A stretch of DNA of 64,000 nt from positions 77,689,120 through 77,753,119 of the forward strand of contig CM056583.1 in assembly GCA_029721435.1 (NCBI GenBank), given 5' to 3'. A program made the position numbers and the translations under genes. Each line of letters opens with the position of its first letter. The first letter of the stretch is position 1. The notes beneath the pieces are model-generated. The model was given only the letters and a program-made list of their open reading frames with translations, made no database searches and was not told the DNA's origin. Source of the DNA: Gymnothorax reevesii. Lineage: Eukaryota > Chordata > Actinopteri > Anguilliformes > Muraenidae. Positions 33,183-45,345 of this stretch are shown in pieces.

Positions 33183-34691
33183 GACCCGTTTAAAAAAAAA
33201 TTGGAATGCAGTGTAAAATGTAAATTAAAACAGATTTCAATGATTTGCAAATTATTTTAACTCTATATTCAATTTAAAATAGAACAAAGACAACACTTTT
33301 TTTTAATAAGTGCTCATTTCATACCATGAACACATTTCAAAAAGTTTGGATGCGGCCAAGTTTACCACTGTGTTGCATCACCTCTTCTTTTAACAAGAGG
33401 AAGTGTTCAGCGAACTGAGGAGGCACCAACTGCAGTAGATATGGGAACAAAATGTTTTCCCATTGTTTCTTAATATTAGGTTTTAGCTGCTCAACACTTC
33501 TTGGCCTCCTATGTCAAATTTTTAGTCTCATAATGTTCCAAATATTTTCAGTGGTTGACAGGTCTTGACTATGCAGGCCAGCTCGAGACTCTTTTACTAT
33601 AGAGGCATGCTGTTATAATGTGTGCTGAGTGTGGTGTTTGGCATGGTCTTGTTGAAATTAGCAAGACATTCCCTGACAAAGACATTAGAACAGCAATATA
33701 TGCTGCTCCAAAACTGGTATATAACATTCAGCATTAATGGTGACCTCACAGATGTGGAAGTTAGCCATGCCATGTGCACTAATGCACCCCCATACCAATG
33801 ACTCTGGTTTTTGTACTGTGCGCTGATTACAAGTCGGGTGGTCCATCTCCTCTTTAGCCCAGTTAATGCAATATCCATGATTTCCAAAAAACAATTTCAC
33901 GTTTTGACTGATTAGAGCACAGGACAGTTTTTTTCTTTGCCTCAGACCATCTTAAATGCAGGCCGAGAGAAGTCAACAGCATTTATGGATCTTGTTTATA
34001 TATGCCTTTATCTTTACGGTGGGGTTTCAAGTGGCATAAGGATGCAGTGCTGAACTGTGTTCACTGACAATGGCTCTCAGAAGTGTTTCTGAGCTCTTGC
34101 GGTCATCTTTACCACCTAATCCCTGAGGGCATGAAGATAACAGCCATACAATATTGGTTTTCGGCCTTGTCATTTGCATTCGGAGATTTGTCCAAATTCA
34201 TGGAATCTTTCAATGTTTATTCTCCAATAGATGCTGAAATCCCAAAGTTTTTTGCGATCTTAATTTGAGAAAAGTTATTCATAAATTTTTCTTCAGTCAT
34301 TCACAGAGTGGTGAAGCCCTCACCATCTTTAATTCTGAAAGACTCTCTCCAGGATGTTTTTTAACCAGGTCATGTTACTGACCTGCTGCCAATTAACCTA
34401 ATTAGCTGTCAAATGTTCAACCAGGTGTATTTTTTTAGCATCATGCAACTGTTAGCTTCATAGCATTTTGTGTTGCACAACCCCAACTTTTTTGAAACAT
34501 GTTAATGGCATCGAATTCAAAATAAGCAAATATTTGAAGAGAAAAATGTTTCAGTTTCAACAACTGCTGTGTTGCCTTTGTACTATTTTCAAAATAAACA
34601 CAGAGTTTGAATGATTTCCAAATTATTGCATTGTGTTTTTATTTACATTTTACATAGCATCTCAACTTCTTTGCAAATTGGGTTCTGTAAT
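33183..34691 (-). mobile_element. Tc1/mariner relic with long TIRs
   Basis: About 100-bp inverted ends. gtaaaatgtaaattaaaacag and gatttgcaaattattttaac at the left correspond to the complement of the right end (gtaaaatgtaaataaaaaca, atttggaaatcattc, aactctgtgttt). Minus-strand coding remnants at 33597-33900 include LFFGNHGYCINWAKEE and VWGCISAHGMANFHICE, the Tc1 segment around VWGCIS. Frameshifts and stops leave no functional transposase. Confidence 0.82.
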
Positions 34692-35637
34692 ACAGCATGT
34701 TCTTGTCCTGGCTCAAATGATTGATAAAAATATAAACTCAGCTTTAATTATGGGCAAAACTATGAAGGATGCAAGGGCTTACATACACATTTTGAAGATT
34801 AAAATTCAGTTATGAAACATGCGCGCGTGTGCACACACACACCGTATATATCTCGATAGGTCTCAAGCTCCCATCATATAAGAAGCAGGAGCATTACGTG
34901 AACAGTTCACCAATCTACTGCAGGGATCGCTCACCGTTCATTCACAATCTATTGCAGGGGTGAAACCCTATTTATTCACAATCCACTACAGGATTGTGAT
35001 TCATGCAACTCATACAACTCTCTCACAATCCATCGCAAAGATCACACACGATTCCTACATACCCATGGGCCTGGCCTGCATGGTTCAAACTGTGGGAGCT
35101 ACGTGGAATGCAGGCAGAACATGCAAACTCCACATAGAAAGTTCCAACCTGGATTTGAACCAATTACTTTCTTGCTGTGTGACAAAAGTGCCACTTTGAT
35201 GCCAATTTTCCCTCATATGGCTGATATACATTTGTGGAAGTCAGAACAGTTGGAGCCCTAATTAGTTTAAAAATTAGAAATAAAATTACTTCCCACAAGT
35301 GAAACGTAACGAGGAATGCTGATGCATGAATGAAAATGGCAGAGGTGTATTTTGTCAGGAAATTAAATGTTTGGAGTTTAAATTTTATTTCAGGACAAAT
35401 CTCTTTAATTAGCAGCTGCTCTTATTTATATATGCACCAAAATGACAAACCCAGTTTCCATGGCAACGGAGCCCATATCAGTCTGAACTCAGCCTTCCTT
35501 GAAGCTAAATTAAGACCAACTGTTCATCAAGATTGCCCAGGCTATTAATATAGAATAAACTCTCAATGCAAAACATATTGTTCATTTCATTTTAATGCAC
35601 ATTATTTGCAAGTGAAATTGGCATCATTTAATGAGCT
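34692..35637. other. Non-coding stretch with SINE-like remnant
   Basis: Includes a short GC/CA alternating tract (34821-34842), 'cacaatcyaytgcaggg' phrases repeated at about 40-60 bp (34912-35050), and the reverse SINE-like piece at 35085-35200. No gene. Confidence 0.45.
35085..35200 (-). mobile_element. SINE-like fragment, same family as 5485-5835
   Basis: Plus strand reads aacatgcaaactccacatag aaagttccaacctggatttgaaccaattactttcttgctgtgtgac, the complement of the 'cctcacagcaagaagg...gggttcaaat...tgtggagtttgcatgtt' core. Confidence 0.6.
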
Positions 35638-35850
35638 TGTTTCCAAAATAAGTATGAAAATCACAAAAATTGAGACAATACCACAGAGTGCTTCTCACTC
35701 ATGGTGCATAAATGCGTTTTTATAAATTTTATACTATAAGGTGTATTTTTTCATGGTCAAAGTTTGTGTTTTTCTATAAAATGCAATAGGCAGGCCAACA
35801 TAGAAAAAGCTGACTTACTCAAAATGAGTAAGACAAACTTTTCATTTACA
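35638..35850 (-). mobile_element. MITE, inverted copy of 38705-38957
   Basis: Ends GCTTGTTTCCAAAATAAGTA and (complement) AAGTTTGTCTTACTCATTTT. The interior tctataaaatgcaatagg and aacatagaaaaagctgactta matches the complement of 38705-38957. Confidence 0.6.
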
Positions 35851-36824
35851 GAATGCTAGTGGTAACCAAAGCCTCAATTCATTTATGAAAAGTTTCAAAG
35901 AATTGTGATATTTTTCTGCCGTAAATAAATAGAAAAACGCAGCAAATAACTGTATATTTTCCATTTGCAGAGATTTCATACGCTAATGTGCTTGCTACAA
36001 AATATTTATGACATTTATCTAATAACATTTACGTATATATGGATTTAGACAGCTATACTGAATGTTATAGAGATCATACAGACAGTCATAAGATTACAGG
36101 CTGAAGGGTCATCATGCTTCCACTGACAGGAGTCTTAGAATATTTATATGGACATAATGGGTCCGCAGGGCGTAAAAAAAGACAACTCAGGGCAATTGAT
36201 GTTTGTCAGAGACTCAAATAATTTGATATTTGACGCTTTGACGCTTGTCTTAAGGGAAACACAGGGAATTGTCAAAAAGACCAATGCAGAAAATGCACAG
36301 CATAGCCTTTGAATTAATTTGCCGCTGGGCAGAAAAAAATTAACTACTCAAAAATTCTGTGTATATAGGCCATTAGTACAGGAAATAAGTTCCAGACAAT
36401 TATTTTTGTACAATTCTGAACACAGTAAATATTGTGAGCTGAGAGGTTGAGAATGTATCTCTTCGCATCGCCTCAACTGCAGTACTTCTCCACAGATTGC
36501 GGGAGGAATGGATCGAAAGACTGGAGACACAGACCAAACACCTGAAGAGCAGTAACTCAGAGTGTGAAGATTGCTAAAATGGCCGCCAACGTTTCCAATG
36601 AAGGCTGAGCTATCCCTGACCCAGCAGCAGATGCGCGTTGAGTCCCACTGTAGATTTTCCTTCGTGTTTTGAATACCTTGATGGCTGTTGATAAAGGGTG
36701 TTGGATTGCATGGAGTTTAACAATTAAATCATTCTGAAAAAAAATTAAACCTGTCTTGCAGAGCAGACTTTATGATACGTGTTTATGTCTGAAAGCCCAA
36801 TACTACATTAATTGTATAATAATT
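35851..36824. other. Non-coding stretch, nothing recognised
   Basis: No repeat boundary or exon seen. Confidence 0.5.
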
Positions 36825-37115
36825 GTAACTAGAAAAACACTCAGAGAGCGCAGACCTCCACCAGGGGGCAGCAAAACCCAAAAGCACGGCGATTGGAACT
36901 CCGGCCCATTGGAAAAACTTGAAATCTTGAACTTTGGTGTATATCTCAGCAGTACTTTGGCCTAGATATGCCAAAATTTAATCACCTGTTCCTTGACTTA
37001 ATACCCACGTTCTCTGAAAATTTCATCAAAATCGGTGCTTTATTTTTTGAGTTGAGTTATCTGGCTAACTAACAAACAGACAAATGCCTAAAACATAACC
37101 TCCTTGGCGGAGGTA
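36825..37115 (-). repeat. Interspersed repeat with terminal mini-hairpin, copy 2
   Basis: Reverse-oriented homologue of 1118-1424, from gtaactagaaaaacactcag (36825) to CCTCCTTGGCGGAGG (37099-37113). Shares aacctccttggcgg, tgatgaaattttcagagaa(c/g)g and the gcagcaaaacccaaaagcac segment. Confidence 0.75.
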
Positions 37116-37405
37116 CTGAGGAAGAATAAAAAAACAGTGTGATGAGCTTTTTTAATCGAATACACTGAATACCACACATCTGCTCAAAACTATGTTTAAC
37201 ATCTAGGAAATCACTAAAGGAAGGACAGATATAGGCTGATTAATAGCCAGGCTAGTCAGTTAGGCACAGGCAAACAAGCAAAGGCGCGATACTAAACGTT
37301 CTCACTGTTTCTCACTTATTCAACAATGGACTAACTCACTGAAAGTTAAATGTTAAAGACAAAATTACTTTAAGGAAATAAGCTAATTATATTATAATTA
37401 ATATT

Positions 37406-37815
37406 ATAATTAAAATTACCAACAGTGTATTGATGATCAAAACAACAATGATCACATCAAAGATTTAATGGGTAAACTGAAGGATTTGATGGATTGGAAG
37501 ATTGTTAGACTCGATTCACATGTTAATGTAACATTCAAATATACGTCAGGTTCTATAAAGGAAATTATTACACTGACAAGACAGAATATAAACGGACTAA
37601 TCGAACAGAAGAAATATAGAGGATAAGGTAAAGATGAGTGTGTGAGTGTGAAAGTGTCTCTGGGTGGACGTACGTACATGTACTTTCACATCTCGGAGAT
37701 AAAAAGAGAAGGTGCTAGTTTGCAGACATCAGAACATCAGGCAGGAAGAAAAATAAAAATACAAATGTGATCATTTAAATTCACATCAGACAAAGCAAAA
37801 CTAAATCTACTGCTG
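37406..37815 (+). repeat. Direct duplication, short copy
   Basis: Over 90% alike by eye to 41157-41725, from taattaaaattaccaacagt to aaactaaatctactgctg. Compared with the distant copy it lacks a block of 150-160 bp at the junction gcagac|atcagaacatcagg (about 37730). Confidence 0.85.
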
Positions 37816-38142
37816 CTAATACTCCTCCTGACTTTGCATGTACGACAGACTGGGAGATCAGAACCAAACTCAGACACACAGAGTGTCCCCAAAAACGTAA
37901 TGGCATCCTTGGTGAATATGACAGGAGCAGGCAGTGGGGGGAAAAAAATAATAATCATATCATTTTCCTCTTGGTCTTTCATCAAAATATTCAAAAAAAT
38001 GTTTATTGAAGCAAAATTAATGAAAGCAAAAAAGGTTGAAACTAACTATTTTCATCCAAAACATATTGCACAATTATTGGCATCCTCCAAGAATCATATT
38101 ATTACAATCAAACTGAGAATTATTTCCAGTCATTTTACATGT

Positions 38143-38547
38143 TTAAGGGGACCTATAGCAAAGCAAAATGCCAATTTTGGTTCAAAATTTTAGTTTTGAG
38201 GTAAGATTTAATCAGCTGTTTCCCACCGAAATTGATTTAGGGGGTCAAAATCAATTCTAGAACATGGAAGCCTGGAAAAAAGCTAAGTAGTGACATTAGG
38301 AATGTTTTTTTCCTTCAGATTAAAGCTGAAATTATAACCAAACACTGTTTATTTATCTCAGTAACTGTGTTTCTCTAAGTACCTATATATTCATTAAAAC
38401 AGCTGTTGTCATGGCAACCACTGATGTGATCCTATAGAAACTCAGTGTTTTAAGTTGCAATTTCTAATAGAATTATTTTGATAATAATTCTTAGTTTATA
38501 AAGTGAATATCTTGGAAAAATCTTTGCTTAACTACAAGTCCCCTTAA
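38143..38547. mobile_element. TTAAGGGGAC-ended MITE inside the Tc1 relic
   Basis: TTAAGGGGACCTATAGCAAA at 38143 and right-end complement TTAAGGGGACTTGTAGTTAA (to 38547). Both ends continue with agc-aaag-like sequence. The TTAA at each edge may be the target duplication. Confidence 0.65.
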
Positions 38548-38704
38548 GTTCACTAGTTTGATTAGCAGCTCTAGCAGCTCTTCAGTGTTCATTCATGGCT
38601 TTGTGTTTCACTGGAATATGAATATGAGGTGACAGAACAAATTCCCTCAATCATCCATTACTGTGGGGCCTGAAAATACAGCGATGATGTGAAACAGAAA
38701 GTTT

Positions 38705-38957
38705 AAGTTTGTTTCCAAAATGCAATATATCCATTTTACTCAATTTGAGTAAATCAGCTTTTTCTATGTTGGTGCCTATTGCATTTTATAGAAAAAAACT
38801 AACTTTGACCGTGAAAAAATACACCCTCTAATATGAAAGTCTAAAAATGGATTTCTGCTTCATGTTTAAGATGCATAGGGCTATCGCTCTATGATATTAT
38901 CTCAATTTTTGTAATTTTGGCACTTATAGCATTTTGCAAACAAACTTTTCAGCTGTT
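38705..38957 (+). mobile_element. MITE inside the Tc1 relic (partner of 35638-35850)
   Basis: Ends AAGTTTGTTTCCAAAATGCA and (complement) AAAGTTTGTTTGCAAAATGC. It interrupts the Tc1 sequence between gatgatgtgaaacagaaag and cagctgttgagctacac. Confidence 0.7.
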
Positions 38958-40060
38958 GAGCTACACAAGTCAGAGAAGAAATGTAAAAATAAATCTCTAA
39001 ACAGTTGAAAATACCTATTTTTCACTTTGAAAGCAATAATGAAGGACTTGAAAGTGATATGCATTATTAAGAATTAGCCTGAAGGAAGACGTGAGTGTAA
39101 ATTCCTCCCATGCACTTTGTGAAGGACGCTTGGATTGTCAAAAGAATCTTGGTGTGTCTTGAAGGATCGAAGCTGGAGAATTGCAAAGGGCTGTGACATC
39201 TTGGGGTCAGAAAGTCTCCAAAACAACCAGAAGACATCAGCAACTGTACAAGTTATTTGAAAAGGTTATCAGAAAAAAAGGCCTCTGCTTTCATTCACCA
39301 ACAAACTAAAACACTGGCTGATTGCAAAATGTTACTGAGACTTTTGATTGGACAAGGTTATATGGTTTGATGGCAACAAAATAGAGCTTTTAGGCAACGA
39401 ACATAAAAGGTAGGTTTGGAATTGATAGAGAGATAGCCACACAGAAAACCACCTCATACCCACTGTAAAGTATTTGGTGGATCTTTAATGTTGTGATGCT
39501 GTTTTTCTTCCAAAGGCCCTTGACATCTTTTTAAGATACATGGTTTCATGGAGTCAAATACCAGTAAATATTAAATGAAAACCTGGTGGCCTCTGCCTGG
39601 AAGCTTGACATGGGCAATGGTCAGACCTTCCAGCAGGACAATGATCAGATGCACCACAAAATCTATGCAAAAATGGTTGAATAGACCGGATAAAGGTTTT
39701 GCCATGACCATCACAGACCCCCGGATGTAAACCCAACCTCATAACACATAGGAGAAGACAGACCTGCTATCAAGGCACAGGGAGGCTGCACAAACCATTA
39801 AATGGAGGCATGCCAATAATTGTGGCACAGATATTTAAAATATTTATTTTGTGCCAGGAATTTAATGTTCATTTAACTTATGTTACTTGAATTAAAGGTG
39901 ACATTTTTGGTAATGTTTGCAATGAAAGATCATGAGGATAAACAATGTGACTTTTTTTACCATCATCACTTTTTTTACCATCAATGTGACTTTTTTTTAT
40001 CTCATTTTGCTCATTTTTACCAAAGAGAGATAATAATTCTGGAGGGAACTGTAAATTTCC

Positions 40061-41156
40061 TCTGCTATTATTCCAAACAGGAAGGGTGCCATCATATGCT
40101 GATACGTCTAGAAGACAACGCTCATAGTCTGCTTGTAATGAGTACTTAACAGTAAGGCCGTGGACTCGCTAAAGAAGTGGGAACATGGCCCAAAATATTT
40201 ACTGATCCACAGACGATCTAAACAGCCCAGTAGTCAATACCCTCTTGAATAATACTGAATGCCACATAAGAAATATCTATGCAAGCCATGAAGAACAGAC
40301 TGGCTATTTTCCAAACAACCTCATGAAAAAGTAGTAGTTTGACCAGTGAAAAATGCATTGGGCAATGATTTACAATAATTTTCTACGTTAAGGCATTTCT
40401 TTAAGTCTTAAAATATGCTTGCTTTCCTATGAGTTTCCGTGTATAGTCTTTATACAAGTGGCCTGTCACTGAACTCAAGTCATAAAAGAAATATTTTCTG
40501 CTTTTCTCTATAATGGCGCGCATTTTATTTCAGCTGCAGTGTGTTACTCCACCCATGAGGGAGCAAAAAGATTAAAGAAAACAGTCTCTTTGAGACTGGA
40601 CTTTGAAGCTTCTCAGCACTTTCAGAGAATTTGGAGTTCAAACCACAGCTGGAAAGCCCAAACAACACTACAATCAGGAGCTGGTATGGTACTTCTGCGT
40701 ATGGAATATGGCATCGCACAAGATGGTCTGGAGAAGGAGGCCCCCGAGACAGATGTTTTGTTTGGAGCTTAAAAGTTCACAGCAAGGTCCTTCATGCCAA
40801 ATCTTGCTAGACTTTCTCATCTCAAATACACACAACATTTTATGTCCGACCACAAAATGTGCCATGGATAGGACCAGCATTCAGAGATACGTGCTTGCTT
40901 TCACACCACCATAATATAGCAATCCTAACCCAGAAACAGACAACGTATTCCTCTCTTTCCAGCTAAAGAAAAAAATTTCTGAGATGAAAATATATAAGCC
41001 AAAATTAGAGTTTGAAAAGCTGCTGTAGATGTGAAAAAGTGCAATAGAGGGTTAAGACGTCTTTGTTGATATCAAATGGCATAGCAGCAAGTCTGCAAAT
41101 TTAGAAATCAGTCCCATAAAGTGAGTATCATAACCAAAAATATGGCATTTCAATTC
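40061..41156. other. Non-coding stretch, unresolved
   Basis: Open frames at 40525-40914 on both strands show no recognisable protein. No repeat ends identified. Confidence 0.4.
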
Positions 41157-41725
41157 ATAATTAAAATTACCAACAGTGTATTAATGATCAAAACAACAAT
41201 GATCACATCAAAGATTTAATGGGCAAACTGAGAGATTTGATGGATGGGAAGATCGTTGGACTCGATTCACATGTTAATGTAACATTCAAATATACGTCAG
41301 GTTCAATGAAGAAAATTATTACACTGACAAGACGCAGGACATAAACGGACTAATCGAACAGAAGAAATATAGAGGATAAGGTAAAGATGAGTGTGTGAGT
41401 GTGAAAGTGCCTCTGGGTGGACGTACGTACATGTACTTTCACATCTCAGAGATAAAAAGAGAAGGTGCTAGTTTGCAGACTAGTCAGAAAGATAGCTGGG
41501 AGCAGACAAGCTAGGTGGGCGGTGTACACTTCCGGCAGGATATGGTGACCCAATCATAGCCACATAGCTTACATTATCTTAACCATCATGTTCTCTTCAG
41601 GGTCCCACAGACCCTGGAGCTTAAAGAAGCTGGTTCCAAGAGAACATCAGGCTGGAAGAAAAATAAAAATACAAATGTGATCATTCAAATTCACATCAGA
41701 CAAAGCAAAACTAAATCTACTGCTG
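41157..41725 (+). repeat. Direct duplication, long copy
   Basis: Matches 37406-37815 but carries an extra block (about 41482-41640). Within it, TGTTCTCTT (41589) and AAGAGAACA (to 41646) pair, enclosing GGGTCccacaGACCC. The 410-bp shared part differs by scattered substitutions, so the duplication is not very recent. Confidence 0.85.
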
Positions 41726-43649
41726 GGAATGTTCAGTCGATCTAACGGAGGTCTGTACATGTGTTGTCACCTCAGAGTAGCAATAATTGTGCAGTGGGTG
41801 GTGGACCCATCAAATTCACGCCCACTTTGGGTTTGCTCTCACCTGTAGTATGATGGGCTCTGGCCTCTCAATTGTCCCTTCATCTGGTTGAAGAAGTTTA
41901 AGACGTTGTCTGAGGACAAATTGCATTTGAGAAAAGCTGGTTTACTGTGTTGGCTGTCCACGCTAGCACAGTAACTTGCGTGCTCCAAAACTGGCCTTGG
42001 CTTAGGTGCTGTAAGGTGAGCAAAGACCGCAACAGTTCACAATTAACTGAGCCTCAGTGGACACTGCACAGCCTACCAGAGCTGCATATGAGAGAGACGA
42101 GCAGAGATGACAGAAGTACATATGCAGTATGCCTTACTCCAGTGAAATTACACACACTCCTACTAAGCAAATACTCTGAAAAGAGTTGTCGGACCACTTC
42201 CAATTCTTTGCTCAGAAGTTTATAATCACAAACTCCTGAATCTCGTCAAAGTATCAAAGTAACTCAACACCAAAGCATTTCCAGTGCACTCTCTTAACAG
42301 TTGACTATGCTGCAAAGCCAAAACTGAAAATTGCGCACCTCAGCAACACATTCACAAAAAATTTCTAGAACAAACAACACCAGAGAGTTCCACAAGACAG
42401 AGCCATGGATTTATAATATTGTTTTTGGCATACATTCCAGCTGCCTCATCACTGATTGATGATCTTCTATTCACATCACTGCTCAGAGTCATTTTCACAA
42501 ATTCATGTTGTGTTTATCCAGCAACTCTCCTCTCCCCTTGTTCTCGCCACCTCCCCTTACACTTCTGTTGTGATGTCCATCCTGTACATTGAGTGCAGAA
42601 AACTATGCCTCTGGATTGTCTGCCTCACTGCTCTAGAGTTCAATCTGTCAGCGTTAAGATGGGTTGTAAATTTGCCTTTACAGCAGTCTAAGTGGATGCC
42701 AAAATGTATAGTGTGAAAGAAAAATTCAAAAGATGATTTCACAGGAATATGCTTGATCAAATGTAGAAACATTTTTATGTTTAAACGAGTACATTTAAAA
42801 AGTATTCTATGAATAATATACTTAAGTAAATGAAAGCAATGTGGAAAAATTTACTTCATTGGTCCAAACCGCATATAACCTTCCTCAAGGTCCAGAAGGA
42901 GGTACAACGTATTTAAACCTGAAATATTGTTTTGGTTTGATTTAGACATGAAAAATATGATAACAGTGTAACATTTTTTGCCGTATTGTTTGCCACTTGA
43001 TATTGTGCACGCTTTTGCTGAAGCCAAATATAATATACGCATAATATATTACCCAATATATTGTGTTGTTTTGTTTTCTTTTGTTTTTTTGAAGAGTTTG
43101 AGTCTCTTGGATGTAGTCAGAATCCCTCCAAGCCAGTTGTTGTGCTTCAGAATAGCACAGAGAGACTATGAACTGTGAAATTCTCTTAGTAACTCAGAAG
43201 AATCGGATTGTACAATCTTGAAACAATGTTATAGAACATCAATGGTGCTATGTCCCTGAGCACTGACCTGCTTTGGGCGAGTAACTTGGTAAACTTTAGT
43301 GGGCATAAGTTTTTTTATGGAACCTTGCATAACATGGTCTGCAGAGATTTATCAATAACCTTATATTTCTTTGACAGCACAGCTACAAACAGCAGAAGTA
43401 GGTGTGATGGAGCCTTTTTGGGTTGGAGAAAAAGAGTAAAACATTGCAAGCAGTTGTTCTCAATGCTTGAGCAAACCATTTTGTTTGATACTTGATGTTC
43501 GGTGAAATATTTAACGCAATCGGATTCTTAAGAACCCCAGCATTAAGTGTTTTAGCCATTTCGATTTTCAAATGTGCAATCATTTTCCTTGCTTCAATAT
43601 TGTGGCTCTGCGTATTAGCGAGGTGGTGAGCCACTGTATCGTCTATATA
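41726..43649. other. Non-coding stretch, unresolved
   Basis: No exon or element ends recognised. AT-rich. Confidence 0.45.
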
Positions 43650-43860
43650 CTGAAGGCCAAGTGTAATGAGACTGCCAGTGTGAGTACAAACAAAAAAACT
43701 AGCATTTCCAGCTCAAAGAGAAAAACTAGGCTTACTGCAGCAAGTAAACTTGCCTTCGGTGAGGGACGGGAGAGCAGGTGTCTCTGTAGACTTAGAGTGG
43801 CGGAGAGGTACTGGCCCCAGCCTCGCTGTCACAAGGTTTGATGGACAAATCGATTCCGCG
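43650..43860 (+). repeat. Interspersed repeat, partner of 31531-31735
   Basis: Shares gtgtaatgagactgccagtgtgag, cttactgcagcaagtaaac, gagggacgggag, gtgtctctgtagac and agtggcggagaggtactggcc with the minus strand of 31531-31735. Confidence 0.65.
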
Positions 43861-44948
43861 TCACTCCATGTACAGGCCGGTGGCTAGGAATTGTTCCACT
43901 CACCCCAACAACGAAAGTTGCTCTCCTGGTGTGGAATGTCGATTCTAATAGTGCAAATCCAGCCAAAGGTTTCAGTTTCCTCCCTCCAAAAGAGAGGAAC
44001 ATTGAATGTTAAAAAAGATTGTTTGCTGATCGGGCTTCAAATTAAGAGCGAAGTAAATCGATATCAATACATACAACCTGCAACCCCACATGTTTCTATG
44101 GACCAAAGATTGTTGTTTTTTTCCCCCGTCAATATTACTTAATGGACCAGTGGGTAGAAAATGGTTGAGGTGTTGCGCCTTGCTAAAATAAACTCTGGTG
44201 GGAAACACTGCTGGGCTGCAGTAACATCTGCTCAAGCAATATACCAGACATAGAAAACTCGGAGACCAGTCAATCATTCTGGTGGCAAAAAAATAAGATA
44301 GGAACTACTTTACTTTCCCTGAAGCCAAGCAAAGAGGTTAAACTAAGTTAAAGCTGGCGAAAAGAGAATGAATCCATAACATACAATCGGGAGCAAAGTA
44401 CCGCAAGCCCAGAAACAAGGACTTAGAGCAACACCTAATTAGTGTTTGGAGTTCAGTGTTGTGGCCGAGTTCTAGACAGGGTGAGCCTGCAGGAGCCAAG
44501 GCGCAGTATAAAGCTAGGAGCCGCATACAAATGTGCGGATGTTCAATGCAGCTATGAACCTTTTTTTTTTCATTAGTTCAACGCCAGTGGGTTACACAGA
44601 ATATTTGTATTATGAGGCATTTTTTCCCCCTCCCATTTATAGAAATATTGTGGGCTTGGTTGGACTTCAGAACATTCTACTCAACAAGACAACAGGACAT
44701 TCTACTCAACAAGAGTTTTTCTTGCTTAAGTACAGAAAGCAATGGCTGCGCTAACAGGAGTGACAACAGTTGGGTCGTGTTTATGTTTAAGCTGGGTAAT
44801 GTAGTTCAAGCCATAAAAAAAAACAACAACAAAAACGATTCCCTGCATGTTTGTCCTCAAACACAAGAGGCGGAAGTGCACTGTGCGCTGTGGAAGAATG
44901 CTGTGGCCTGTAACTATGCAGTTCTGACTGATCTTAAAAGTTCCTTCA
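43861..44948. other. Non-coding stretch with a short tandem duplication
   Basis: acattctactcaacaagac/g occurs twice in a row (about 44673-44712). No gene seen. Confidence 0.45.
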
Positions 44949-45345
44949 GGGGCCTCTGGATGGCTAGCAGCTAAGATGTTCATCTGCGAGTCCTGTGATC
45001 TGGTGTTCGAACCACATAACACTGAGATTACTGGTTATGGCTGGAGGTCCACATGGGCGAGGCAACGATTGGTGCAGTCTCTGTGGGTATAATAGGGGTG
45101 GAGCTTGTAAAAACTCATTAGGTCATCGGGCATCATCTGTTCAAGCAGATGCATGTTGCTGTATGAGCTAAATTGTACGCATAGGCAGTGAGTGGTGCAG
45201 CTAAACTGTATAAGGAAGCAGGGGCTAGTCGTCACGCGAGTCGGAGGAATCGTATGCCACGGAATCTTCCTTCTGAATCCATGGGAGAAGGTCACTTTCT
45301 GGTGGGCTAAACAGTTCAGCTGCATCCAGGGTGGGGGAAAAATCC
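44949..45345 (+). mobile_element. tRNA-derived SINE
   Basis: The head reads ggcctctggatggctagcagct with an A-box-like TGGCTAGCAGCT (44961-44972). A B-box-like GGTGTTCGAACC starts near 45002, about 40 nt later, as in RNA polymerase III internal promoters. The body lacks coding capacity and ends in an A-rich segment (aaaaatccagaaataaaaag). Family name not recalled. Confidence 0.6.

Larger units (their letters stand above)
37930..40060 (+). mobile_element. Tc1 relic interrupted by two MITEs
   Basis: 5' region ttttcatccaaaacatattgcacaattattggcatcct (38050). Transposase-gene remnants read aatatgaatatgaggtgacagaac (38617) and then gatgatgtgaaacag (38683). They resume after an insertion at cagctgttgagctacac (38951), continue through ggagaattgcaaagggctgtgacatctt (39175) and ccttccagcaggacaatga (39627), and end gccaataattgtggcaca (39811). 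Order and phrasing match Tc1 transposons of the 'gccaataattgtgg' type. Reading frame destroyed. Confidence 0.75.

Noticed and set aside
36783..36974. Shared 63-residue frame in both hairpin-ended repeats (1242-1433 and 36783-36974) as a protein family
   Set aside because: The frame ends in repeat-boundary sequence, lacks a fixed start and is too short; sense follows from two homologous repeat copies rather than selection.
44961..45013. Functional tRNA gene
   Set aside because: A- and B-box-like blocks are present but no cloverleaf with acceptor stem is evident and a long SINE body follows.
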